From Bimuria novae-zelandiae CBS 107.79 (lineage: Eukaryota > Ascomycota > Dothideomycetes > Pleosporales > Didymosphaeriaceae): a DNA stretch of 64,000 nt. Position 1 is the first letter of the stretch. Each line of letters starts with the position of its first letter. Both the position numbers and the translations under genes were made by a program. Of the stretch, positions 1 through 11,077 are shown piece after piece. The DNA is taken from contig ML976694.1 in assembly GCA_010015655.1 (NCBI GenBank), forward strand, positions 119,940-183,939, written 5' to 3'. The notes beneath the pieces are model-generated. The model worked only from the letters and a program-made list of their open reading frames with translations. It had not been told where the DNA came from and made no database searches.

Positions 1-1
1 T

Positions 2-1969
2 GCCTCATCCTTCAAGCCACCGGACGACCTGAAGAAATTCCTTGATGCGGGTGAGCCACCTGTGTATATCGGATTCGGTTCCATCGTTGTCGATGATCCG
101 GATGAGTTCACCAAGCTCATATTCAAAGCCATCGAGATAGCCGGTGTGCGTGCTCTGGTGTCGAAAGGCTGGGGTGGGTTCGGCAGCAACGCAACTGCAC
201 CGGATAACGTATTCATGTTGGAGAACACACCTCATGACTGGTTGTTCCCGAAGGTGTCCGCAGTGGTGCACCATGGTGGCGCAGGAACAACAGCCATTGG
301 ATTGAAATGCGCCAAGCCAACAATGGTTGTCCCATTCTTCGGAGATCAGCCATTCTGGGGAGCCATGGTATCGAAGGCGAAGGCTGGAGCGCACGACTGC
401 ATTCTGTACAAGCATCTCACAGCTGAACGTCTCGCGGAGGGCATCAAACAGTGTCTGACTGAGGAGGCGAAGCGAAACGTGCAGAAGATCGCAGACAGCA
501 TCGCCAAAGAGGGCGATGGCGCGCTGAACGCGGTGCGCTCCTTTCATAGATCCCTTCCTCTGCGCGAGGTTGGTTCGATGCGATGCTCACTGCTTCCAAA
601 CCATGCCGCTGCCTGGCGTCTCGAGAACACATCTATCCGTCTTAGCGCTCTTGCTGCAGAACTACTGGTCGAGTGGAAGAAGATCAAATGGAACGAACTC
701 CGACTCCTGCGGCAATACGAATGGAACGACTTTGGTGGCCCAGGCGAACCACTGACGGGCGTCTGGGGCGCGATCGTAGATACAGTTGGTGACCTGGCCT
801 CGGGCGTGGGAAGTGTACCAGTGAACATGGCGAGGAGTGTGAAAAAGCGAGAAAAGTACTACGAGAAGAAGTACAAGATCGCGAAGAAACAAAAGCACAA
901 ACAGCAGAAGAAAGACACTCTGGACCGCGCGAACGCAAACTTCGCGAAGGAAAGTGCAAATGGCCATACCACGAACGGCAACGCAAATGGCAGCACACGG
1001 CCCCCAGCGCTCCATCGGGAATCTACCCTGTCCGAACTCATCGAACCCGAGGATATTCTCGCCCTCGAATTCGCCCGCGAAGCCGAACAAGGCCTCCGCA
1101 AGACCGCCGGTGCCATCATCCGCTTCCCCATGCGCGTGCACCTCGCCCTCGCACAGGGCTTCCACAACGCGCCGCGCCTCTACGGCGACGCCACTGTGCG
1201 CCGCATCCCGCGCATCACAGGCGTGCACTCCGGTCTCCGCGCCGGGCGCAACGAGTTCGTGTACGGTATCCGCGACGGCATCAGCGGGCTGTGGATGCAG
1301 CCGATCCGTGGCGCTCAAGAAGCCGGCGTCATGGGCTGCGTGCGCGGCCTCGGCATCGGCATCGGCGGGTTCCTGCTTAAAGACATAAGCGCTATCGTTG
1401 GGCCCAGCGCGTTTCTGATGAAGGGCTGTGATGAGGAGTATATGAAGAAGTACCAGCCTACGCACTTTATTCGTCGCGCGCGCATCTTGCAGGGGCGCAA
1501 TGAGGCCGGTGAACTCGTTTCTGCAGCGGATAGGCCGGTGAACTCTGAGGCCGTGGAGGATTGTGGGAGGAAGCAGAAGGAGGTCAGGGTGGAGGTGGAG
1601 AGGCAGGTCAGCACCATGTGGAAGAGTCTGCAACCGCAGATCAAAGAAGAAAGAAAGCTCATGCGGTCGGGTATCACGGCGGCGCTGTTAGGCCAGCTGA
1701 AGTTGAAAGAGGGCGCGCCCGTGCCGATGAAAGACACACGACCTAGTGCGGATACACAGCGCAGCGAGAAGAAAGCGAGGACGATGCCGGTTCAGCAGAT
1801 GGCATCTGATAGCCTCACGAATGGAGAAGGGAAGGCTGAGAGTGGCGGTGGTTTGAGGAAGGCGGACTCCGCTCCCGCACCCGCGCAACAGTATAAAGAA
1901 AAACCGCCAAGGAGGAGGTGGTGCTTTGATGAGCCGCTTGAGCATGAGAAGATGGAGGCCAAACAATAG
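2..1969 (+). CDS. Sterol 3-beta-glucosyltransferase-like UDP-glycosyltransferase, 3' part
   Basis: The reading frame is open from base 2, so the gene starts left of the window; 655 residues are visible. The first ~160 residues are the C-terminal lobe of a GT1/GT28 glycosyltransferase: a GFGS strand, a donor-binding block HHGGAGTT (visible residues 90-97), then PFFGDQPFW. This lobe binds UDP-glucose; in the family (fungal Atg26-like and related enzymes) the acceptor is a sterol at a membrane. After it comes a Lys-rich linker (near bases 840-930) and a Gly-rich segment with PRLYGD and GIGIGGFLLK, a tail seen in many fungal members of the family. A second Lys/Glu-rich region closes the protein. 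No intron is needed in the visible part. The general family is clear; sterol as the acceptor is inferred. Confidence 0.85.
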   Translation, partial: ASSFKPPDDLKKFLDAGEPPVYIGFGSIVVDDPDEFTKLIFKAIEIAGVRALVSKGWGGFGSNATAPDNVFMLENTPHDWLFPKVSAVVHHGGAGTTAIGLKCAKPTMVVPFFGDQPFWGAMVSKAKAGAHDCILYKHLTAERLAEGIKQCLTEEAKRNVQKIADSIAKEGDGALNAVRSFHRSLPLREVGSMRCSLLPNHAAAWRLENTSIRLSALAAELLVEWKKIKWNELRLLRQYEWNDFGGPGEPLTGVWGAIVDTVGDLASGVGSVPVNMARSVKKREKYYEKKYKIAKKQKHKQQKKDTLDRANANFAKESANGHTTNGNANGSTRPPALHRESTLSELIEPEDILALEFAREAEQGLRKTAGAIIRFPMRVHLALAQGFHNAPRLYGDATVRRIPRITGVHSGLRAGRNEFVYGIRDGISGLWMQPIRGAQEAGVMGCVRGLGIGIGGFLLKDISAIVGPSAFLMKGCDEEYMKKYQPTHFIRRARILQGRNEAGELVSAADRPVNSEAVEDCGRKQKEVRVEVERQVSTMWKSLQPQIKEERKLMRSGITAALLGQLKLKEGAPVPMKDTRPSADTQRSEKKARTMPVQQMASDSLTNGEGKAESGGGLRKADSAPAPAQQYKEKPPRRRWCFDEPLEHEKMEAKQ

Positions 1970-3027
1970 AGACTGTTGAAGAGTGCGATACCGAATAGCG
2001 TTGTTAATGGGAAGGTGTAATAACGTAGATGGTAGAAGGCGTTTTGTTGAGGATGAGATGGGATGGAATAAGATACCCTATTGGATTGTTTATTCGATTG
2101 TTATGATGTGTTTTGTAGGATGCTGTGAGATGTGACATGCAACTCGAGGTGTATGAGGGCGTACTTGAGGTATTTTCTGGAGACGGTGGGTATTGAGGCT
2201 TTGGTACGAGAGACGTGGGATTGTGGTGTGATGGTGATGGGTGGGAGGGAGACGAGGACTGCGGTGGGGAAGGTGGGGTGTGTGTAGAGACAGACGCCGG
2301 ATAGGTGGCACTGTGAGTGAAGATGGTTGTGGAGGGACATGGCTGTGGAGGGAGTACTACTAGGCGTAGGGTCGACTGAGTTGCAGGTGCAGCGCCGGGT
2401 TTCTTTTATCGCCCTCAACAACCTGGCCAGATCTGCGACACACAGCAACTAAGAAGCGTAATAATTACAGCAACAGAAGGGCGTACTACATCTTGAGATT
2501 CTACATCATGCCGTTAGTCTGGGGTACTAGCGGAGAATTATCTGACTGTCTAACGCTGTTGCATCCGGTTGGGGATTTGGAAGCTTACGATGTAAGGGAT
2601 TAATGGGGCTTTTGATTGTGTTCACCGTACCCCCTGGGTGTGTTTATAACAATGAAGATATATGTGCATGAGGAAGGGGAAGGGGGTGAGTGCTGGCTTG
2701 GACAAGAACTGAGACAGATAACGGATGAGATTGGGTTTCTGCGGTGTTCAAGTGGATGTTTCACTTGGAAAGTATATGAGTAAAAGCAACCGCTGTGCTT
2801 GAGTGAAGGTGTTTAGGTAGTGCAATAAAGCCGACCTAGACTGTTCCTATATTTAGACTGGTTAGAAAAGAAGGGTTCGGAAGGCACAATGTTTATCAGT
2901 GCGGTGAGGGTGGAAGACACACTGTTCATTAGAGCCGTGACTTGGGGGTAATATAAGGTTGTTGCATCTGCTCCTGCTGTTGATGTTCAGAGAGAATGTC
3001 AGGATCCAACTCAAGACCTAAAAGAAG
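1970..3027. other. Intergenic spacer
   Basis: No convincing gene. Bases 2401-2476 resemble 8105-8182 (see findings). An AT-rich TATA-like stretch lies near 2948-2956, about 150 bases before the P1 start codon. Confidence 0.6.
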
Positions 3028-3104
3028 AATCAACAACAAGCATCAACAACAAAGATCAACAACAAGAATCAACAACATCAACAACAAGAATTAACAATAG
3101 TCAA
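3028..3104 (+). repeat. CAA-rich microsatellite in the P1 leader
   Basis: About six degenerate copies of an ATCAACAACAAGA-type unit run directly up to the P1 start codon. They are probably the 5' untranslated leader of P1. Unstructured CAA-rich leaders are common in efficiently translated fungal mRNAs, so P1 may once have been well expressed (inference). Confidence 0.75.
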
Positions 3105-3105
3105 C

Positions 3106-4176
3106 ATGCCCGAAGGATCTCAGCAAAAGTCAAGTCCTAAGAACCCCGTCCCACTCGCTTCGAGCCTTAAACTTTCCTGGGTTTCTAAGGTGACTATACT
3201 GCCTGGTTTCAATTTCGTCATCCAGAGACTACCTACCCAATTCAGTGGCTCATCAACATACGTGACGATCAACGACGGCACTCCCATAAACATTCAAGGC
3301 AGCGACCCGATCAGCAATCTCGATCTCGCCCCCTTTCCCTCATCCCCAACCGGTGCCCTGACGATCAAAAACATCGGCATCTCAGAATGGCACTGGAGCA
3401 TGGCCGTCAAACTCATTCCAATCGCGCAGGCCGCGCTAACGCTGGTGTTCGCCCGCAGCTGGTCCTGCCTCCCAGACGAGCTCAAATTGCTCGTCATCGA
3501 GCCCACAGTCGTGCATCGCGAGGCTGTGCACGTTGCTACGGAAGGAACCCATCGGTATCGCAAGCAGCCGATCTCTTACGCGAACTCTCGCGCGACGTTT
3601 GAGGAGGCGGTTATGCCGTGCGCCTGGTGTACACCTGCGATGGCGGCGTTTGCGACGCAGGCGTACTACGAGGTTAACACGTTTCTGGTGCACGGGTTTG
3701 CTATGCCGCAGGATAACGGAGGCGCACAGGGCGTCATGATGCCACTGGCTTCTGCGCGCGCGCAGATCCGTACGCTGCATTTTAGCGGCGCGTTTGACGT
3801 GAAGAATTGGGATCTACTGGAGCGGTTGGCTCGCGATGTGTACGGCTTCGCGAAGCTAACGCGCGTGGAGATTGACGCCCCGTGTGGAGAGGGGACGATG
3901 TTTCGACGGACACTGCGCATGGATCTCTCCGAGAGCGAACGCGCGGTTGTAGACGAGAAGCTTGTGACGTGGGCACGGACACAGCAGGGTGGGGTGGACT
4001 TTGAGGGGTTGCTGCCGTGATGTCGCGAGATTGCGTTTGAGCAGGAGGGATGTCTGCCTAGGACTGACGAGGGGAGGCCTTGGAAGGTGATGGATGCTGC
4101 GCAGGAGTTTCGGTATCCGCTTGATAAGGAGTTCGTGGAGACGGTTAAGCGGCAGATTACTTTTGCGAAGGCCTGA
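3106..4176 (+). pseudogene. P1: F-box-like paralog with an in-frame TGA
   Basis: First member of a local family of six. The ATG at 3106 gives 304 residues and then TGA at 4018-4020, but the same frame continues for 51 more codons to a TGA at 4174-4176. That tail is homologous to other copies (P2 around its TGG codon; P3 and P4 at the ending I-x-F-A-K). Core signatures in order: WSCLPDELKLLVI, which resembles an F-box helix (LPxELxxxI); MPCAWCTPAMAAFATQAYYE; and LERLARDVYGFAKL. P2 has TGG where P1 has TGA. I see no catalytic motif. If it is an F-box derivative it would act as a substrate adaptor for SCF ubiquitin ligase, but the F-box is short and this is only inference. It may be a pseudogene, a slightly shortened gene, or a readthrough gene. 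Confidence 0.7.
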
Positions 4177-4800
4177 ATGGTGGGCGTGGAAGTGTTATGG
4201 GAGGCTGATGATTTGAGGATGTAAAATACATGAGGCCCTGAAGGAGTCTAAGCATATGACTCAGGAAGTTTTTATAGATTACATAGAATGGTATTAGAAT
4301 TCCTCTGTAAAAGGTGCGTAATTCGTGTTGTATATCGAGCGATCTGTTCAGGTGTATGATTGAAGTCCGCGGGTCTTAGAAGTCAGTACTACTCCTGGAA
4401 AAGAGGAAAAGTGAATGGGGTTACAGAAACGTTGGAAAGTTAATGGATCCCAAGTTGGCAGAGATTGTGAAGGATTTATATGTCATGGCAGGCGATAGTC
4501 ATAGCTTTTCGTGCTCTTATACTCGAAGTGGACTGGGAGTCTGGGGATCACATGACCTACAAGCGAGCCGCTAGTTCGAGTATATTAACTACTGTGGGGA
4601 ACAAAAGGCTAGCCTTCTGCTCCTTCTGAGTAGAATATTCTTAACCGTTACAACTACGCAATCCCGCTTCCACTTCATTTCCCATTAATAACACTACCTA
4701 GGGCTCAGTCTCGAGGTAAGGTTTCATGGACGAACAAGGTCGCACTGTATCTGCCTTGATATTAATACAAACTTTGATTTAGCCGAACTCCATTTTCGCA
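4177..4800. other. Spacer between P1 and P2
   Basis: No gene or repeat recognised; this is presumably the P1 3' end and P2 promoter. Confidence 0.5.
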
Positions 4801-5796
4801 ATGATAAACAAACTAACCGGATCTGGACATGCCACTACGGCACAGCCGGGCTCTCCACAGAAACCGATTCCACTCTATTCTGAGAGCAGCTTGTCTTCTG
4901 GTTCCGAAATATCTATCCTTCCGAATTTCTAATTCGTCATTGACGGTCCCATCCAGATATTGTCTCCTTCAACCTGCGTCACGATCACAAATCTCCAGAA
5001 CCCCTCCAAGGACCCGAAGCTCGCCACCGAAGTAAATCCGGTTGTCAAAATCACTCCAACCAAACCTGTCGCCCTAACGGAGTCCTTTGCCCGTGGTTGG
5101 TTCTCACTAGCGGATGAACTCAAACTGCTCGTTATCGGGCCGACTGTTTGTGATAACGCCAGCAGTGTTCGTACGCTGGATAAATTTATCTACGTCAAGG
5201 CGATAGGTCATAATCAAGCCCGTGCTGCGTTCGAGGAGTTGGTCATGCCGTGGGCACGATGTACGCCGGAAATGGGCGCACTCGCAACACAGGCTTACTA
5301 CGAGAGCAATATCTTCCTTATCCACGGCTATGGAATCCAACGACGCGGTAGAGTCATACTCCCATCGCCCTCTGCCCGGCAATATATTCATCATCTCCAT
5401 GTGGAGGTTGTGTTCGGACCGCGGAATTGGGCGTTCTTAGAGCGACTCTCCCGCAACGAATGCAACTTCGCCACTTTAACACACATTCAGATCGAACTTC
5501 CCTGTATGGCTGCTCGCACGCATCAGTTACTACTGGATATGGACGACGACGAGCGCGAGGAGTTAAGCTCCAAAATCAAGCAGCATGGCGCGAAGAACGT
5601 CTCGCAGCTGCTCCCGTGGTGCCGCAAGATTAAATTTGTGCAGGCTGGAAGTCTCATTAGAAGCCGGGATGCGGCTGGGCCTGCCAGGGGGGAGCCTTCG
5701 GCTAGGGCCCTGCGTGGGCGGGTGTGGTCTTCGCAGGCTCAGCGTCGGGAGTTCATGATGAAGGTTAGGGGTCGAATCATCCTTAACAAGGGCTGA
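4801..5796 (+). pseudogene. P2: F-box-like paralog with an early in-frame TAA
   Basis: The ATG at 4801 opens a frame that hits TAA at 4930-4932 (codon 44) and is then open to 5796, 332 codons in all. The sequence on both sides of the TAA matches the family: LPNF-stop-FVI here against LPGFNFVI in P1. I therefore read it as one gene with a nonsense codon. Core motifs: FARGWFSLADELKLLVI, MPWARCTPEMGALATQAYYE, FGPRNWAFLERLSR and LLPWCRKIKF. No in-frame ATG lies between the TAA and the core, so a downstream start would lose the N-terminus and part of the core. Apart from that stop it is the best-preserved copy. Its function is unknown; the F-box-like helix is the only clue. Confidence 0.72.
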
Positions 5797-6679
5797 TTTC
5801 TGCGTTTTGGGGTGCCACGAGAGTTGGGATTTCTGCATTTGTCTTTGGAATTGGGGATTGTGAGGATATTTGAAACGCTTTCCTGGAACGTGTCTTCAGA
5901 TTGATCTCCGATTGCAGGCAGTTCAGGGAAAGTGCTTACCAACTTACTATTCTACGTTCGTAGAGGACATTCTACTTCCACAGTCTGCTCTCGTGGTTGG
6001 TTATTGGCATCTGGACAAGAGATTGCGCCATGGGAAGCTGGATTAGGGCATGTCGCATTAGCCATAGTATTGAGATCTTCTGTCGGGTTTGATAGGCCTT
6101 CAATGATGTACCACATGCATACTTGATTACCGCAGGTACATGGAAGCGACACCTGGCGTGAAATGCTTTCAGTCACCGCTGCAACTACGTCATCCCCACG
6201 ACTGTGCATGAAAGCGGATATTTTGAGCTACCCCACAAATTTTTCTCACTCTGTTAGTAAAAGGCGCACCTGCCAGGTAAGGGTGAGACAGCTTTATGCA
6301 GGTAATATCATGTGATGTTATGACGCGGGCGCCCCTCGAGTATCGATAACGTCCGTTTGCTCATGCTGTATTCTTCACTCAACACCTATACACCCGCCCA
6401 GACAAACTAACTACCTACCCGCGTATTCCGCTGTTTCTATCTCTTCGGTCTGAACGGTTCGCATGCGTTCCCGCGTCAGGGCTCTACCTGCACAGCGATT
6501 GTACGGGCCTTCCGCGGCTCAAGGTTTCAGCTTCAACCAGAAACCCCACGCGCAGCTCGTTTGTACACTGTCTACGCTCTTATCCCGGATCCTTGCCAAA
6601 TTGCCAAATTTGATTGCACTGCGGTATAGACGCGCGTACGTGTCATCGCTGGAGAAGAGCCTCGCCTGCAAGCAAGAAA
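5797..6679. other. Spacer between P2 and P3
   Basis: No supported gene. Short open frames at 5932-6126 and 6463-6756 have no recognisable content. Confidence 0.5.
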
Positions 6680-7613
6680 ATGACGGAGGGCAAGAATATG
6701 AGTGCGTAAAAGAGCACCTCGGACCTGGCTGCGGAGTCTCTCTCGACAGACTTTGAGCTTATACCTGGCGCAACTGTCACTGTAGATGCCAACGGCGGTA
6801 TCATAGTCAACGGCCCGATCATGATTTCGTCCGCTACACCCATCACTATCACAGCTCTTCATAGGCCCGACCCAGGTGATCTCTCCGAGTGCTATCGATT
6901 GGTTCAACCTCATACACGAATTGATACGAGTAAAGTACTGACTGCTGAATTTGCACGCGGCTGGAACTTCTTATCTCTGGTACTCAAACAAACGACCATC
7001 GAATTTACCGTCATGTACCTCCCTACAGCGCATGAGGCCGAGACGATCAACCGGCACAATGCTAAGCAAGCGTTCGACGTCTATGTCCTACCACGGGCCC
7101 GTATCAGCTCAGAAATGGCGACGCTGGCCACCCAATGCTATTACGAAAAGAACACTTTTGAGATCGACAACCTGGATTATAGGCGTCCAAAACTCCCACC
7201 TCTAGCTGCGGCCAAGCATATTCGGAATCTCAATTTTAGGATAGTCTTCAGCGCTGACATTTGGTACATGATGTCTAACATTTCGCGCGGTCACTATGGG
7301 TTCCGCCATCTGTCGTATGTTGAAACTACGATTCGGACTAGGAACAAGTGGCGTCTTTCTCCACTCTGTCCACCGTACGTCCAATCTGCGAGCGGAATTC
7401 TCGAAAAGCCAAGAGCATGGAGTACGCGCCATCACAAACGGTTACCACATTACCTTCCCAGGGAAAGGTACTGTCGCCGTTGACAAAGGCAAACCGTCCT
7501 CGCCAATACTGGATCCAACGGGCAAATTGAACAATGGAGTCTAGCAGTCGGAGAAACAGCGGAAGCGCTTCATGAAAGCTTTGATGAGGGGGATCAGCTT
7601 CGCGAAAGCTTGA
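6680..7613 (+). pseudogene. P3: F-box-like paralog with stops and a frameshift
   Basis: The ATG at 6680 is followed by TAA at codon 10 (6707-6709). The frame then runs through family-typical sequence: GGIIVNGPIMISSATPITIT, EFARGWNFLS, ATLATQCYYEKNTFEI and a HYGFRHLSYVE segment. Near 7330-7370 homology leaves this frame and resumes in the third forward frame. There a TAG at 7542-7544 precedes RFMKALMRGISFAKA and a final TGA at 7611-7613; this matches the P1 ending KRQITFAKA. A shorter product starting at 6821 could in theory be made but would lack the true C-terminus. Three independent lesions make this a clear pseudogene. Confidence 0.75.
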
Positions 7614-8727
7614 CATTTTTCTCAAGACGGCGTCCAAGGGCGCGCTCGAGTGTGCTGATTCGCGGGAAGCATCTGTGGATCAGGAACGTATGGGATGATA
7701 GGGTGCTCTAGGGCTGTCCGTGTTCGAAATTTCATTATTCTCTCCACTCCATATACCCTTACCGGAGGAATGTATATGTCATGCTCAATTTGTGTTGCTG
7801 TCCCGGTACAATCATGCGATTACAATATTTTCGTCACAGGGATTCGATATCTTCATTGAGCACCATGATTACTAGTTCTATCACTACTAAGATGGGTCTA
7901 AATACACCTAGATGCCATGAGCTGACGCCTGAGAGCCTCATGGAGCGCTGGTCCAGAAGCCCGAGACTCAGAGACAGTGAATAAATTGTTTCTTACGAAA
8001 ACGGAACACTATAGATGAGACGTTTGATTTGTGCATTTCTGTTGCAAATGGTAACAAGGCCGTGTCCAGGACATCTTTTGTAGCTCATGGGTCACCCCAG
8101 CTATTATTTTATTGTCTTTGACACCCTGAGCAGGTTATGCGACAAACAGCAACCAAGAAACGCACGACGATTACAGCAATACGAGACCGTGAGTGTTTTC
8201 AAACTCGTAATTGGTTAAGACAACCACATCTTCAATAGTACATACTACATAAACCCAGCTCTCACGAGAAACAAAAACTTAAACTAAAACAGGGTTCGGT
8301 CTGAATAACTGTTAGAGTGTACCTTCCTTCCTTCCATACTAGGCTATATTAGCCTTGCATATATAGCCTCCATAGAGTCATAGTTCTAATAAGCTTGACG
8401 ATACCCCTACAACTACTGTATGAAACTAATGAGCATCACGAATGAGTGTTTCGTCATCATCGCGAGACCAAGTAGAATAGGACAATGCGCCCCATTGAAA
8501 GCGAAGCATATGGAAAGGAGCTGAATTTGCATTTAAAATGAGTCCATGACTATTTGAGTCATGAATCGAGTCTAAGTATGTCCGGGTTCGTGCTGTGCAT
8601 TGTTTAATAGGGGCCGTGCCACATCGCCGGTGGTCCGCTGCACCGGGAACCGAAGTTCCCATGCGACCGCCAGATAAATAAAGACTACACAGCGTCTATA
8701 GAGGTCACTTCTTCAGCTACTACACGT
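7614..8727. other. Spacer between P3 and P4
   Basis: No gene supported. Bases 8105-8182 share a conserved non-coding block with 2401-2476. Confidence 0.5.
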
Positions 8728-9962
8728 TTGGTCGACCTCAATCCTTCGAAAGCAGCATTTTCCAGGCCGGCCTCCCCATCTACTTTGATCCAAAACACCT
8801 CGGCCAAACTGAGTCCGCTTACCCACAAACTTGACCCCGAATTCTCGAGTTTCGAATACTTAGAGAACATGGACGAGGATGGCATCAATTCACCTGCTGT
8901 TCCGGCCCTTGGCTTACCCGACAATCCGATTTCGCTTCTTACAGGTCTGACGCTTCCCTGCAATTCTCAGTTTTCGATTCTTCCCTACAATGACTTCATT
9001 GTTAACAGCGCTGGTCGAATTACTACCGGACCTATGTGTTACACTAACTCTCCTGAAACTACCATACGTTCCGATTCCATATCGACGCCAGAATAAAGGA
9101 GGAGATGATGGCTTTGTGTGCATCGACCCAGCTGGCCCAATCACAGTAGCGTTTGCCCGAGGTTGGGAGAAATTAACCTCCGAAATCAAGCTCACGGTCA
9201 TCGAGTCAACAGTCCGCAGCTACGAACCATACAAGAATGCACCGCAGCCGATAGGGTTGGACAGCGCTGACCGTAAACTAGGTGATCTGGTTCTGCCTTG
9301 GGCACGATGCTCACCCAAGATGGGTTTCCTCGCCCTCCAAGCCTTTTTGTTACGGTATAATTCCATCAGCTTCGATTCTATCAGGTTCCATGCCTAGACT
9401 CTTGGCAGGATCCAACGTCTATATATATGTAGGATATCTCTACGATAGAGAAATCAACGCAGCCGTCTTCCCTTCCTCACACTTTTACGAAAACAACACG
9501 TTCGAGCTTGGCGACTATTATATAGAGCGGCAGTCGTACGCGAAATAGCACAAGCCAGTGCTTTCAGCTCGCTGCTTTCGTAAGCATATTCACAAGCTCA
9601 AAGTCAATGTGCGATGTGGTCCACGGAACTGGGAGTACATGAGCGATATTGCCCAGAGTAGCTATAGGTTCGGTCGCCTCTATCATACCGTCATTTAAGT
9701 CCGGGCCCTCGCTCTACGGGGTATGTCTATCGGCAAACGCGAGAATCTCCGAAAAGCGTGTGACGCGACGCTCGCCATGCAACTAGTCACAGGATGACGG
9801 GATGTAGTCTTCCCTGGAAATGGAGCAGTTTTATTCTAAGATCTGTTTGACGGAGTTCCGCTAAGTCGTGGGGTTCAATATGGTTAGCTATGGCACACAG
9901 AAAGGCAGTGGGACACGTTCTGCACGGGGCTCAAAGCCTCCATCGCGTTTGCGAAGAACTAG
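8728..9962 (+). pseudogene. P4: badly decayed F-box-like paralog
   Basis: Family sequence is spread over different frames. The N-terminal part (first forward frame to 9096) has FIVNSAGRITTGPM, matching the N-terminal strand of P3. The core FARGWEKLTSEIKLTVI and LPWARCSPKMGFLALQAF lies in the second frame (to 9397). FYENNTFELGDYY, HIHKLKVNVRCGPRNWEYM and the ending LKASIAFAKN lie in the third frame, closing with TAG at 9960-9962. About 100 bases seem to be inserted between the ALQAF and FYENN motifs. Several other stops occur. The start is uncertain; no good ATG is in frame before the first motif. Confidence 0.7.
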
Positions 9963-11068
9963 TACGATCGACAATCATTGTAGCTTCTACCCCGACGCGA
10001 AGTCCGCTTCTCGATAATCCTGGCCTGGTTTTTGGACGGAAAGATTATGCGGTATCACGAAAATGTTTAATAAGTCACGTTCATTATCTGTCAGTAAACT
10101 GGTATTCTATGTATCGTCGTTCAATTGAGAATGCAGATGGCGTTCACCACCGGATCAACTTAAATTTATCGGATTGGTTAGGTTTCAGATGTTTACGAGA
10201 TGAGGTGTATAGGTAGTAAGGTAAACAACTTGTTCCACGAGCGAAGTTTTCTTGTGCTTGCTGCTTATCATGAAAATTAACATCTAAGATGCTCTTTTCT
10301 ATACATTCCTGGCCGAATCGTTCAAGATTCTACTTTATGACAGCACTGCATTTCAATACTCTCGCATCCAATAATGTTGTGTCCATTCAAGGATGTGTGC
10401 AAATTAAAAGCCGGTCTACTCCTGTAAGAGTAGACCAAGTTCAGAGAAAACGGGGTTTTCACATTATTGGATACCAGATGATTCAGGCTGTACTTATCCA
10501 ATACGGATTCAGACTCTTCCAGGACCTATATTCAAATATACAGTATAAAATGCTTCAAATGATCTCTACTGCGGATTCTTCTCAAATGATAGAGGCTATG
10601 CCACAGAACCACTATGACACATTGTGCAGTTTTTTAATTTACAATAAACGGGATGATAGGTACTTGATTGGTAGGTCTGGCTAGATAGATGTGCGCCTCG
10701 TGGGAACTATTTTCAGGGCCCGATTGGGGCTTTTGACACGATATCGCCGGTCTTGGGTTCAAATGGTGGCCAGGAAGGTGGAGCTGATTACGTATAGCTC
10801 TACTGCGAAAAGAAGGTAGACGTAGTTCTTGTGAATGATCTGTAGATGGCTCCGACACTATTTGAACAACTAGCAAACTTTAAAATTTGTTGGTCATGCC
10901 GTTTTTCTTCTGCAAACAAGCCCCAGTGTCTGGGTATTTATATGGCTTGTCATGTCCGGAAAGATAAACCTCCTAGCCACCGTAAGGTTGACATTCACAC
11001 TTATATAAGCGGGCACTTCCACTAAGTGGCTCGTGCATAGTAGCGCCATGCGCGCCCGTCCTTTAAGT
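9963..11068. other. Spacer before P5
   Basis: AT-rich with short open frames (10289-10684 on +, 10634-10876 on -) that show no recognisable content. I see no further paralog core here. Confidence 0.5.
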
Positions 11069-11077
11069 TATAAAATA
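11069..11077 (+). promoter_or_regulatory. TATA box of P5
   Basis: TATAAAATA stands 105 bases before the P5 ATG at 11182, followed by a C-rich, purine-poor leader. The promoter survives although the gene behind it is split by a transposon. Confidence 0.55.

Noticed and set aside
662..1633. Long minus-strand open frame (323 codons) opposite the glycosyltransferase
   Set aside because: Antisense shadow of a GC-rich, clearly conserved coding region; no motif of its own.
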